Shown here: piece by piece, positions 25,923 to 34,241 of the stretch | How positions within the stretch are numbered: position 1 is the stretch's first letter | How the letters are laid out: the number at the start of each line of letters is the position of its first letter | DNA from: an uncultured Flavobacterium sp. | Lineage (GTDB): Bacteria; Bacteroidota; Bacteroidia; Flavobacteriales; Flavobacteriaceae | Assembly: GCF_943913405.1 (NCBI RefSeq) | Contig: NZ_CALTYA010000004.1 | Location: forward strand, 103,393-167,392 | DNA length: 64,000 nt | Direction: 5' to 3' | The notes under the pieces: generated by a model | Told to the model about the DNA's origin: nothing | Seen by the model: only the letters and a program-made list of their open reading frames with translations | Databases searched by the model: none | Position numbers and translations under genes: made by a program

Positions 25923-27053
25923 TTAATCTTCGCTCAACATAAATAAATCACTAGCAATTCCATCTGCCAAAAACTTTCCTTTTCTTTTAGTTTTCAGAAC
26001 ATTATCAGTAATAGAAAGTAAATCATCAGCGATAAATTTAGAAGCTTGTTTCAAAAGATACTTTAAGAATTTCTCTCCAAATTCATTTTCAATTCTCTTT
26101 AACGAAATTCCCCAAATAGTTCGTAATCCCGTCATAATATATTCGTTGTAACGGTCTTCTTGCGATAAAATTTCCACTTCGCTCGGAAGCTTTTCTGCTT
26201 GGATTTCCTTTAAATAAATGGAATTGTTTGAGATATTCCAGCTTCTGGAAACGCCGTCATAACTGTGTGCTGAAGGTCCTATTCCTAAATATTTCTTTCC
26301 CAGCCAATACGCCGAATTGTTTTTTGAGAAGTAATTTTCCTTTCCGAAGTTGGACAATTCGTAATGTATGAATCCGTTTTCTTGCAAAGTATCAACTAGA
26401 ATTTGAAAATGTTCCTGCGCAACCTCATCTTTTGGTTCTGAAATTTTTCCGGTTTGGATGAGTTTTTTCAAAGCCGTTTTGGGTTCAACTGTCAAAGCAT
26501 AGCTTGAAATATGAGGAATTTCAAAACTTAAAGCGGTTTCGATATTTTGTTTCCACATTTCATTAGTCAAACCCGGAATTCCGTAGATTAAATCAATAGA
26601 AATGTTATCAAAATATTTTGTGGCTTCTGCTAAAGATTTTTTCGCTTCTTCGGCATTGTGCGCGCGATTCATCAGCTGCAAATCTTCTTCAAAAAAAGAC
26701 TGAATTCCTATGGAAAGACGATTTATTGGACTTTTCGATAGTTCGATTATTCGATCGTTTGATAAATCATCTGGATTAGCTTCGAGAGTAATCTCTGGAT
26801 TTTCTGCTACTTTAAAGTTGCTGTAAACTTCTTGAATCAGAAAATTTATTTCTTCTGAAGTCAAGACAGAAGGCGTTCCTCCGCCAAAATAAATAGTTTC
26901 GACAACCTCATCCACTTCACTTTTTCGCAGTTGTATTTCTTTGGCCAAAGCCAAAATCATTTCGTCTTTCTTTTTCATGGAAGTTGAAAAATGAAAGTCG
27001 CAATAATGGCACGCCTGCTTGCAAAACGGAATGTGGATGTAAATTCCTGACAT
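25923..27053 (-). CDS. hemW: Heme chaperone HemW (radical SAM, HemN-like)
   Basis: A 376-residue radical-SAM protein. The cluster motif CxxxCxxC is at Cys11, Cys15 and Cys18 (IYIHIPFCKQACHYCDF), followed by IYFGGGTPSVL (SAM-binding) and ISIDLIYGIPGLTNEMW. The HemN-specific extra Cys after the CxxxCxxC is replaced by Phe, as in HemW, which transfers heme rather than oxidising coproporphyrinogen. Length is as usual. It is a stand-alone gene between repeats and the polysaccharide-lyase pair. Confidence 0.88.
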   Translation of the reverse strand: MSGIYIHIPFCKQACHYCDFHFSTSMKKKDEMILALAKEIQLRKSEVDEVVETIYFGGGTPSVLTSEEINFLIQEVYSNFKVAENPEITLEANPDDLSNDRIIELSKSPINRLSIGIQSFFEEDLQLMNRAHNAEEAKKSLAEATKYFDNISIDLIYGIPGLTNEMWKQNIETALSFEIPHISSYALTVEPKTALKKLIQTGKISEPKDEVAQEHFQILVDTLQENGFIHYELSNFGKENYFSKNNSAYWLGKKYLGIGPSAHSYDGVSRSWNISNNSIYLKEIQAEKLPSEVEILSQEDRYNEYIMTGLRTIWGISLKRIENEFGEKFLKYLLKQASKFIADDLLSITDNVLKTKRKGKFLADGIASDLFMLSED

Positions 27054-27101
27054 GCTGCAAAGCTACAACCTTAAAAGGAATATTTTATAATTTGAAAATT
27101 G

Positions 27102-27905
27102 TTACTTTTTCAACTCTTCGATAGAAAAATCAGCAAAAAAAAGTTCCTCATCACGAAGCTGTTCTTTGCTCAACAAGCTTCTGTAAATCCCCCATTTTGG
27201 TCGAATTCCTTCGGCTTTGTCGCGCCACATTCTCAGGTTTTGGTTTTTATAATCGATCAAGATTTTTCCATCGTCGATTCTTTTTAAGGTGATGCTGTAT
27301 TTGCCACTTTCGCCGTAAGTTATTGTTTCTGTGGCTTCAATCCAGCGTCCTTTGAAAAATGCTAAATCTGCTGACGCCATTTCTTGCGATTCTGTGCTGT
27401 CGGCGTGCATGACCTGCAGTTTTTCATTTTTTCCGCCACGCGTAATTAAGGAAACTACCGGCATACTTTCGTGCGGGCCTCCGTAAGCTTTGATTTGGTG
27501 GATATGCGTGAATTTGTTTGACGGCTGAAAGCCTGAATCTAGTTTGAATTTCCATTTGTAAACTACGGTTTCTCCTGCTGTTCCAATCAAATTATCTGGT
27601 GACTGGTTGTAGGTTTTGATTTCGTTTCTTTGGCGGTCGAATTTCTTGCAACGGTCATTGTCTGGGGAAACATGAATGTGGAATTTAAAGACATATTTCT
27701 TCAATTCTGCGTCAAAAACTTCCTCGATGTGGCGTCCGAATTTATCATGGATGCAATCTGGCGTTTCCACTGCTTCATAGCCTGGAGCAAATACGCTGTT
27801 TATTAATTCGTAAGTATTTCCTGGTCCGTCAGCAGTTAGCGTTGTGGCTTGTGCCAAAGATAATTGGGCAACAAAAAGCAGTGCGATTTTTAATAGTAAT
27901 TTCAT
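27102..27905 (-). CDS. Putative jelly-roll polysaccharide lyase, periplasmic paralog
   Basis: A 267-residue protein with a signal peptide (LLKIALLFVAQLSLAQA) and no sorting domain. It is a close paralog of the next gene upstream: both share GPGNTYELINS, FGRHIEEVFDAEL, DRQRNEIKTYNQSPD, FTHIHQIKAYGG, RMWRDKAEGIRPKWGIYRS and an ending LFFADFSIE. The RNEIK, HQIK and KWGIYR blocks resemble the beta-jelly-roll lyases (heparin-lyase I or PL20-type). The exact CAZy family is not clear. Lying beside the alginate genes, it may cut alginate or another uronate polymer. A hairpin (CTCTTGTG/CACGAGAG) is in the 57-bp leader. Confidence 0.6.
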   Translation of the reverse strand: MKLLLKIALLFVAQLSLAQATTLTADGPGNTYELINSVFAPGYEAVETPDCIHDKFGRHIEEVFDAELKKYVFKFHIHVSPDNDRCKKFDRQRNEIKTYNQSPDNLIGTAGETVVYKWKFKLDSGFQPSNKFTHIHQIKAYGGPHESMPVVSLITRGGKNEKLQVMHADSTESQEMASADLAFFKGRWIEATETITYGESGKYSITLKRIDDGKILIDYKNQNLRMWRDKAEGIRPKWGIYRSLLSKEQLRDEELFFADFSIEELKK

Positions 27906-27962
27906 AACATAAGATTGTTTTTCTCTTGTGCAAAAACGTTGCCACGAGAGCTGAATTTTGTG

Positions 27963-29018
27963 CTAATTATTTTGTTTTATGATCTTCTCCGTAATTTCTT
28001 CTTCGCCTTTATAGTTGAAATTTATGCTGTAGATTCCTTCTGGTAAAAAAGAAAGATTGATGTTTTTAGGTTCTAAATTATTTTTTTGGAAGTGTATCTT
28101 TCCTTGAATGTCTGTGATTTTTAATTGTTCTATTCTATCTTTTCTGTAGAAATTTAAGTTGTCAATTACAGGATTTGGATATAAAAACGATTTGTTTTCA
28201 ATAAATTTTCCGGTGGAAAGGCTATTCACTTGTTCAATATAAAAGTCTGCGAAAAGTACTTCTTCATCGCGAATTTGTTCTGGACTTAAAATGCTTCTAT
28301 AAATTCCCCATTTTGGGCGGATGCCTTCGGCGTTGTCGCGCCACATTCTGATATTGTTGTTGATGTAGGTCAAAAGCGTCGCATTGGTAGCTACATTTTT
28401 TAAGGTGATTTGGTATTTTCCGCCTTCTTCGTAGGTAATTGTTTCGGTGGCTTCCACCCAGATTCCTTTGAAGAGAGAAAGATTGGCGGTGGCTTTTTGC
28501 ACAGAAACTAGGCTGTCGGAATGCATGATTTCTAGCCTCGGCGAGCTTCCGCCTCTGGCGATAATTGAAACTACGGGAATATCTTCGTGAGGTCCGCCAT
28601 AAGCTTTTATTTGGTGGATGTGGGTGAATCTGTTGGAGCCTTGGAAATTTTGGTCGAGCTTGAATTTCCACTTGAAGATGAACTTTTCTCCGTAAGTGCC
28701 AATGAGGTGTGCTGGCGATTGGTTGTAGGTTTTTATTTCATTTCGCTGTCTATCAAAATTTAGGCAACGGTCATTGTCTTGTGTGGCGTGGATGTGGAAT
28801 TTGAAGACGTATTTATTTAATTGCGCGTCAAAGACTTCTTCAATGTGGCGGCCAAAATTTGTGTGGACGCAGTCTGGGACTTCAATGACGTTGTAGCCTG
28901 GAGCAAGAACGCTGTTAATTAATTCATAGGTATTTCCCGGACCGTCGGCGGTTAGCGTTGTTATTTGGGCAAAAGAAATCTGGCTTAGTAAAAGCAGTAA
29001 GAATTTTAGTATTTTCAT
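27963..29018 (-). CDS. Putative jelly-roll polysaccharide lyase with T9SS sorting domain
   Basis: A 351-residue protein: signal peptide, the same roughly 250-residue lyase-like domain as the 27102-27905 product, then a type A T9SS sorting domain in the last 80 residues (SFLYPNPVIDNLNFYRK, a LKITDIQGKI strand, LPEGIYSINFNY, ending with basic EKIIKQNN). It is therefore exported across the outer membrane, while its paralog lacks the domain. The pair would attack the polymer outside and its fragments inside. Catalytic residues are not assigned because the family is uncertain. Confidence 0.65.
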   Translation of the reverse strand: MKILKFLLLLLSQISFAQITTLTADGPGNTYELINSVLAPGYNVIEVPDCVHTNFGRHIEEVFDAQLNKYVFKFHIHATQDNDRCLNFDRQRNEIKTYNQSPAHLIGTYGEKFIFKWKFKLDQNFQGSNRFTHIHQIKAYGGPHEDIPVVSIIARGGSSPRLEIMHSDSLVSVQKATANLSLFKGIWVEATETITYEEGGKYQITLKNVATNATLLTYINNNIRMWRDNAEGIRPKWGIYRSILSPEQIRDEEVLFADFYIEQVNSLSTGKFIENKSFLYPNPVIDNLNFYRKDRIEQLKITDIQGKIHFQKNNLEPKNINLSFLPEGIYSINFNYKGEEEITEKIIKQNN

Positions 29019-29048
29019 ATGCTCTGAGTTTTATTTTTTCTTTGGGAA

Positions 29049-29133
29049 ACTTTGCGAAAACTTAGTTTTTTTCTTTGCGTTTAAATTTTTAACGCAAAGC
29101 CACGCAAAGATTTTTCGCAAAGTTTCGCAAAGC
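29049..29133. repeat. CGCAAAG-family palindrome, third copy
   Basis: CTTTGCGTTTAAATTTTTAA is followed by CGCAAAG arms; flanking words are CTTTGCGAAAAC on the left and TTTCGCAAAGTTTCGCAAAG on the right. It lies between the KDPG aldolase stop and the start of the secreted lyase gene and separates the long alginate operon from the lyase pair. Confidence 0.65.
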
Positions 29134-29150
29134 TAGATGTTAACTTTATC

Positions 29151-29822
29151 CTATTTCTTATACTGCTTGAATGATGCAACTGCTTGTTTTGTAGTCTCCT
29201 TAATAGCTTCGTAATCAAAATTTCCTTCAAGATTTTTCACAAAAAGCTGTGACCCCAATCCTACGCAATGTGCTCCTGCGGAAAGCCATTCTTTTAAATT
29301 TTCATCGGTTGGTTGCACGCCACCTGTTGGCATTATGTTTGACCACGGACAAGGTGCTTTTACGGCTTTAATGAATTCTGAACCGCCTACTTGCTGTGCT
29401 GGAAAGATTTTTACGACGTCTGCGCCAAGGCTTTCTGCGTAATTGATTTCAGTCAATGAACCGCAACCCGGCATCCACGGAATTTTTCTTCTGTTGCAGG
29501 TGGTTGCCATTTCTGGATTTATTATTGGGGCTACTATAAAATTTGCTCCTAATTGAATGTATAACGATGTGGTTCCTGCATCTACAACTGAACCGATTCC
29601 TAAGATTAATTCAGGAAGCGTTTCTTTGGCGTAGGCCACTAATTCATCAAACACTTTGTGGGCGCCTTCTCCTCTATTGGTAAATTCAAAAATTCTTACA
29701 CCGCCGTCATAAACTGCTTTCAGAATTTCTTTGCAGATGGCAACATCTTCATGATAAAAAACCGGAACGATTCCGATTTCATTGATCGTATTTAAAACCT
29801 GCAATTTTGAAAATCTTGCCAT
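29151..29822 (-). CDS. eda: 2-keto-3-deoxy-6-phosphogluconate aldolase (Eda)
   Basis: A 223-residue class I aldolase that splits KDPG into pyruvate and glyceraldehyde-3-phosphate. The Schiff-base lysine is K138 in GADVVKIFPAQQ; E46 in IFEFTNRG acts as the general acid-base; the phosphate loop is IMPTGGVQPT. It is the last gene of the alginate operon, 4 bp after kdgK. The CAPCPWSNI-type insertion before the TGG loop and the longer length (223 against about 213 in E. coli) are normal in Bacteroidota. Confidence 0.93.
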   Translation of the reverse strand: MARFSKLQVLNTINEIGIVPVFYHEDVAICKEILKAVYDGGVRIFEFTNRGEGAHKVFDELVAYAKETLPELILGIGSVVDAGTTSLYIQLGANFIVAPIINPEMATTCNRRKIPWMPGCGSLTEINYAESLGADVVKIFPAQQVGGSEFIKAVKAPCPWSNIMPTGGVQPTDENLKEWLSAGAHCVGLGSQLFVKNLEGNFDYEAIKETTKQAVASFKQYKK

Positions 29823-29826
29823 TGTA

Positions 29827-30834
29827 CTATCTTATTAATCTTCCGGAAGTGTTGCCTTCCGCAATTTGGTTTATTTCATTAAAGTCGGCCAAGTTTGCAT
29901 CGCCTTCGATCGTGTGTTTAATTGCACAAGCGGCGTTTGCAAAAGCCAAGGTGTCTTTTTCGGCGTAATTGTTTAATTCTCCAAAAATGATTCCAGCGGC
30001 GAAAGCATCTCCTGTTCCAATTCTATCGACGATGTGCGTGATTTCAATCGGTTCGCAAGTGAACATGTTTTTTCCATTCCACATTCTGGCTTCAATTTGG
30101 TGCCAAGACGCATTTTTGCCAGTTCTTGTCTTGTCGTAAATGTTTTTCAGCTTTGGAAAGGCTTCCTTTAAAGCAATGCTTCCTTTTTTGAAATCATCAT
30201 CCGAAAGGGAGAAATCTGTACCTAAAAGTTCATTAAACTGCTCGGCTCCTCCGATAAAAACATCTGACAAAGCTACTAAACCTTTCAAGACATCGGCGGC
30301 ATTTCTGCCATATTTCCAAAGACCATTTCTGTAAGCAGGATCGCAAGAAACGGTGACTCCCATTTCTTTCGCAACCATCAGACCTTCTTTTAAGGCTAGG
30401 AAATTATTTTCAGAATGCGCAGGCGTAATTCCTGTCCAGTGAAACCAATCGGCATCTTTAAAAATGTCGGCCCAAGGGATGGAATTTGGTTCCATAGCCC
30501 TAAAAGCAGAATGATTTCTGTTGTAAGAAATGACTCCCGAGCGCACTACAGCACCTGGTTCTACAAAATATAATCCTAATGGTTCTTCTCCTTTTTGAAC
30601 AAAAGAAGTATCGATACCATTGCTTTTTAGGTTGGAAATAGCGGCTTTTCCTAAGAAATCATTAGAAACACGGCTGACGTGAACGGACTGGCAACCCAAA
30701 AGGGAAAGAGAAACCGAAACATTTGTCTCGGTTCCTCCATAATAAATTTCAAGCTGGTTGGTCTGGGACATCTTTTTGAAACCCGGAGGCGTCAGCCTGG
30801 CTAGTATTTCACCATAAGTGACTACTTTCTTCAT
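29827..30834 (-). CDS. kdgK: 2-keto-3-deoxygluconate kinase (KdgK)
   Basis: A 335-residue PfkB-family sugar kinase. The substrate lid and GGTETNVSVSLSLLG segment are at 33-46, and the signature DRIGTGDAFAAG at 270-281 has catalytic Asp276. It phosphorylates KDG, formed from alginate monomer by the SDR reductase encoded just upstream, to KDPG for the aldolase encoded 4 bp downstream. Gaps of 10 and 4 bp place the three genes in one unit. Confidence 0.93.
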   Translation of the reverse strand: MKKVVTYGEILARLTPPGFKKMSQTNQLEIYYGGTETNVSVSLSLLGCQSVHVSRVSNDFLGKAAISNLKSNGIDTSFVQKGEEPLGLYFVEPGAVVRSGVISYNRNHSAFRAMEPNSIPWADIFKDADWFHWTGITPAHSENNFLALKEGLMVAKEMGVTVSCDPAYRNGLWKYGRNAADVLKGLVALSDVFIGGAEQFNELLGTDFSLSDDDFKKGSIALKEAFPKLKNIYDKTRTGKNASWHQIEARMWNGKNMFTCEPIEITHIVDRIGTGDAFAAGIIFGELNNYAEKDTLAFANAACAIKHTIEGDANLADFNEINQIAEGNTSGRLIR

Positions 30835-30844
30835 TTTTATTTTA

Positions 30845-31597
30845 TTAACTGAAAGCTAAACCTCCGTTGATATCAATGTTATTTCCTGTCAAGAAAGACG
30901 ATTCGTCAGAAGCCAAATAAGCTACTAGATCAGCTACTTCTGTTGCTTTTCCTTCTCTTCTTAAAGGCGTTCCGTTTGCCACATTTGTGCGAACTTCTGG
31001 CTTAGTAAAAGTATCGTGGAAAGCTGTTGCGATCATTCCTGGGCAAAGTGCGTTCACGCGGATTCCTTGAGGACCGAATTCTTTAGCCAAACCTCTTGTG
31101 TATGTCATCACAGCACCCTTTGCAGAAGCGTAAAGCGCAGCTCCTGGACCACCACCATCACGACCTGCTTGAGAAGCGAAGTTCACGATTGAAGCACCTG
31201 ATTTCATCAAAGGCTTGAATGCTTTTGTTACAAGGAAAACAGATTTGAAGTTTACATCGATCATGGTGTCGAAGAAATCTACGTCCATTTCTTCGATAGT
31301 TTTTCTTGCGATAAGACCACCAGCAACGTTTACTAAAACATGAACTTCTTCACCGAAAGCTTTTTTAGATTCGTTTACCAAAGTATCGATATCTTCTTGT
31401 TTTGTCATGTCTCCTTGCACGATGATTGCTTTTCCGCCTGCTTCTTCGATTAATTTCAAAGTCGTGTCACCGTCTTCTTGGCTTAGATAATAATTTACCA
31501 CAACATTAGCTCCTTCTTTTGCCAATTTAATAGCAACTTCTCTTCCTATGTCTCTTGCTCCTCCTGTTACTACGGCTGTTTTTCCTTTTAATTTCAT
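30845..31597 (-). CDS. SDR reductase, probable DEH reductase of alginate catabolism
   Basis: A 250-residue classical short-chain dehydrogenase. Cofactor motif TGGARDIG at 11-18, NVAGG near 90, catalytic Ser142, Tyr156 and Lys160 (YASAK). The position between the monomer importer and KDG kinase matches the DEH reductase (FlRed type) that turns 4-deoxy-5-hexoseulose uronate into KDG with NAD(P)H. An Asn-Tyr-Tyr stretch after the second strand, without the acidic residue that usually selects NADH, leaves cofactor choice open. The family also includes 3-oxoacyl-ACP reductases, but context argues against that. Confidence 0.85.
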   Translation of the reverse strand: MKLKGKTAVVTGGARDIGREVAIKLAKEGANVVVNYYLSQEDGDTTLKLIEEAGGKAIIVQGDMTKQEDIDTLVNESKKAFGEEVHVLVNVAGGLIARKTIEEMDVDFFDTMIDVNFKSVFLVTKAFKPLMKSGASIVNFASQAGRDGGGPGAALYASAKGAVMTYTRGLAKEFGPQGIRVNALCPGMIATAFHDTFTKPEVRTNVANGTPLRREGKATEVADLVAYLASDESSFLTGNNIDINGGLAFS

Positions 31598-31630
31598 TTT
31601 AATTGTATTTAATATTTATTTAAATTCTAC

Positions 31631-32893
31631 TTATTTAACTGGTTGTATTTTTTTAATCAATGCGAATACTGAAAACACGCCCAGCGGTACGAACGCGGCG
31701 ATGATAATGAATGCTGGCGTATAAGATGTTTTGGTGATTATTGGAATTAAAAAGTTCATGACGATTACGGAGATAACTCCGATTGAACCTCCCAAACCAG
31801 CTAAAGTTCCTACTGATTTTTTATCCATCAAATCACTCGGCAAAGTTTGGATGTTTCCGATAGCAAATTGGAATCCGAATAATACGAAAGAAACGATTAC
31901 TACGAATTTCAAAGGCGTGTCACCGAAGAAAATAGTTGCCATCAAACCTAAGAACATGATGATGCCGCCGATGGCGATTGCCTGTTTTCTTCCTTTGTCA
32001 ACCGATTGCGATTTGGCAATAACCATTCCGGAGTACCAGCCTCCTGCAAGACTTCCTAAAGCGGCACCTACGTAAGGAACCCATGCGAAAAGTCCGATTT
32101 GTTTTACATCGAAACCGTATGTTTTTTGAAGATACAAAGGCATCCATCCCACGAAAAGCCACCAGATTGGTTCCATGAAAAAGCGACAGGCGATAACGCC
32201 CCAGCTTTCTTTGAAAGACAAAATCTCTGAAATTGATCTTCCTTTCAGTGCTTCTTCTTCAACGGTTGGCGCTGCTTTTCCGTCTAAGATCAATCTTCTT
32301 TCTTCTTCTGTAATCCACGGATGGTTTTTTGGTAATTTTTTGTATACGATCAACCACGGAATAATCCATACTAATCCTAAAGCTCCGATGATTATGAATG
32401 TTGTCTGCCAGCCGAAACCCGCAAACATGTAAGCGATAAAAAGCGGTGCGATTACTGAACCGATGGAAGCTCCGGCATTGAAAATTCCTTGTGCGATGGC
32501 TCTTTCTTTAAGAGGAAACCATTCTGAATTGCTTTTTACGGCACCCGGCCAGTTTCCTGCCTCAGAAATTCCGAGTGTGATTCTTACGAAAGCTAAAGAC
32601 AAAACGCCTTTTACAGCAAAGTGAAATAAGGACGACAGCGACCAGACGCCGATGGCAATGACAAATCCAAGTCGCGTTCCGATTTTGTCAAAAAGCTTTC
32701 CTGAGATTGATTGTCCGACGGCATAAGCAATCATGAAAAGGTTTAAAATCAATGCGTAATCTGCATCGTCCATTCCTAAATCTTTGCTCATTGCCGGCCA
32801 CATGATTGATAATGCAGAACGGTCGATGTAATTGATGATTGTCGCAATACCGATCAAGGTAATGATCCACCATCTTAATCCTTTAATTTTCAT
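31631..32893 (-). CDS. MFS transporter, hexuronate/DEH type
   Basis: A 420-residue major facilitator with twelve hydrophobic segments, of the anion:cation symporter (ExuT-like) group. The signature segment in the first half is YALILNLFMIAYAVGQSISG with GKLFDKIGTRLGF after it; the middle loop (about 190-225) is cytoplasmic and charged. It most likely carries unsaturated uronate monomer or DEH from periplasm to cytoplasm, for the SDR encoded 33 bp downstream. Substrate is inferred from operon position. Confidence 0.87.
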   Translation of the reverse strand: MKIKGLRWWIITLIGIATIINYIDRSALSIMWPAMSKDLGMDDADYALILNLFMIAYAVGQSISGKLFDKIGTRLGFVIAIGVWSLSSLFHFAVKGVLSLAFVRITLGISEAGNWPGAVKSNSEWFPLKERAIAQGIFNAGASIGSVIAPLFIAYMFAGFGWQTTFIIIGALGLVWIIPWLIVYKKLPKNHPWITEEERRLILDGKAAPTVEEEALKGRSISEILSFKESWGVIACRFFMEPIWWLFVGWMPLYLQKTYGFDVKQIGLFAWVPYVGAALGSLAGGWYSGMVIAKSQSVDKGRKQAIAIGGIIMFLGLMATIFFGDTPLKFVVIVSFVLFGFQFAIGNIQTLPSDLMDKKSVGTLAGLGGSIGVISVIVMNFLIPIITKTSYTPAFIIIAAFVPLGVFSVFALIKKIQPVK

Positions 32894-32927
32894 AATTTAT
32901 TGTAAAAGGCTTTTTCAAGCCAGATTA

Positions 32928-33809
32928 TTATTTGACTACCTTGATAGTCTTCACATTCTTGTTGGAAATCACATTCACGATGTAAGTTCCTGTTGCAAAA
33001 GACGACATGTCCACAGCCGTTTCATTTGCGTTAATCGTTTTGTTTACTAAATTTTGTCCGGATAAGTTGAAAATGCTAACTGAGTCGATGTTTTCAACAG
33101 CAGAAAGATTTAAAACATCTTTAACTGGATTTGGATAAAAAGCTACTTTGTTTGCATTGAAATCTTCTGTTCCAAGTGGCAAGCTATACGTTAGTGAAAT
33201 ATCATCAACAGCTCCCCAACCTACAGTTCCTTCAGCATTAAGATTGGTAGACCTGAAACTGAATGTCAAGTATTTTACAACACCAGCTGTTGCTTCAGGA
33301 ATTGTAATTGGAAACGTAAATTCAGTAAAATTTGCCAAACCTGCCGTTGATGGAATTTTTCCTGAGAAATTTGGCGAAGCTGTCGCTCCATTCACTGGTG
33401 CCGCATCCAATAGCGAAACATATAAATAATCATTTGGTCCCGTTGTTGGATCAATAACCACTATTTCTTGCTTGTATTTAAATTTCACTTGCACATTTGT
33501 TGCAGTTGCAGGAATTGTTATAGCGCGATAAAAATGAACTGTTCTTCCGCCTGCTGCAGTTCCAACAACCGTTGGACTATTTCCAATAAATGCACCTCTT
33601 GTTCCTGTAAATCCTGGCTGTGCCGTACCAACTTGCCATTTTCTTGAACCGTATGTGTGGTTTAAAAGCGTCCAACCGTTTCCTTCAAAAGTGTCAGCTG
33701 TTTCAAAACCGCCATCGCCAGTCGGGCTGATAGCTGTTACAGTTGTTTGCGCATTGCTCTCCAATGCAAATGCAAGCACGAATGCCGCGAGTAAAGTAAT
33801 TTTTTTCAT
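32928..33809 (-). CDS. T9SS-exported protein of unknown function in the alginate operon
   Basis: A 293-residue protein with a signal peptide ending SNAQ and a type A sorting domain from about residue 215 (KVAFYPNPVKDVLNLSAVEN, then TGTYIVNVISNKN, ending KTIKVVK). The remaining 190 residues are Thr/Gly/Ala-rich beta sequence resembling a jelly roll (GFETADTFEGNGWTLLNHTYG; VGWGAVDDISLTY near its end), as in carbohydrate-binding modules. No catalytic motif is seen. Being inside the alginate operon, it may be a surface alginate-binding protein. Family not recognised. Confidence 0.7.
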   Translation of the reverse strand: MKKITLLAAFVLAFALESNAQTTVTAISPTGDGGFETADTFEGNGWTLLNHTYGSRKWQVGTAQPGFTGTRGAFIGNSPTVVGTAAGGRTVHFYRAITIPATATNVQVKFKYKQEIVVIDPTTGPNDYLYVSLLDAAPVNGATASPNFSGKIPSTAGLANFTEFTFPITIPEATAGVVKYLTFSFRSTNLNAEGTVGWGAVDDISLTYSLPLGTEDFNANKVAFYPNPVKDVLNLSAVENIDSVSIFNLSGQNLVNKTINANETAVDMSSFATGTYIVNVISNKNVKTIKVVK

Positions 33810-33893
33810 AAATAAATAAGTTTAAGAATTAAAAATCTGTAGATTAAGTATTGATTTAATTACCTACTTCAACGTCTTGCAGCAGGCAGGGGA

Positions 33894-34235
33894 TTATTTT
33901 AAAAAATCTTCACGAATCGGGCTGAAAACGTCGATAAGCATACCTGCTTCCAAGCAAATTGCACCGTGAAGAATGTTTGGCTCGATGTAAAAAGCGTCGC
34001 CTGTTTGAAGAATTTTCTTTTCTCCATCAATGGAAACTTCAAATTTTCCGGAAACTACGTAAGAAGTCTGCGAGTGGTAATGCTGATGAATCGGACCGAT
34101 GCCGCCTGTTTCAAAAGCCACTTTTACCATCATGATGCTTACATCATAACCTGTGATTTGTCTTTTTACACCTTCGGCTACGGTTTCCCAAGGATTTTCG
34201 CTTTCTACATAAAATGCGGGTGTGTTGATTTTCAT
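33894..34235 (-). CDS. kdgF: KdgF, cupin that linearises unsaturated uronate
   Basis: A 113-residue single-domain cupin. Metal ligands are His50, His52, Gln56 and His90 (HQHYHSQTSYVVSG and EPNILHG). Asp102, Phe104 and Arg108 near the C-terminus are at the same positions as the active-site residues described for Yersinia KdgF. The enzyme converts the 4,5-unsaturated monouronate from lyases to the open ketone DEH. No signal peptide, so it acts in the cytoplasm. It follows the PL17 gene by 6 bp. Confidence 0.88.
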   Translation of the reverse strand: MKINTPAFYVESENPWETVAEGVKRQITGYDVSIMMVKVAFETGGIGPIHQHYHSQTSYVVSGKFEVSIDGEKKILQTGDAFYIEPNILHGAICLEAGMLIDVFSPIREDFLK

Positions 34236-34241
34236 TGTATT

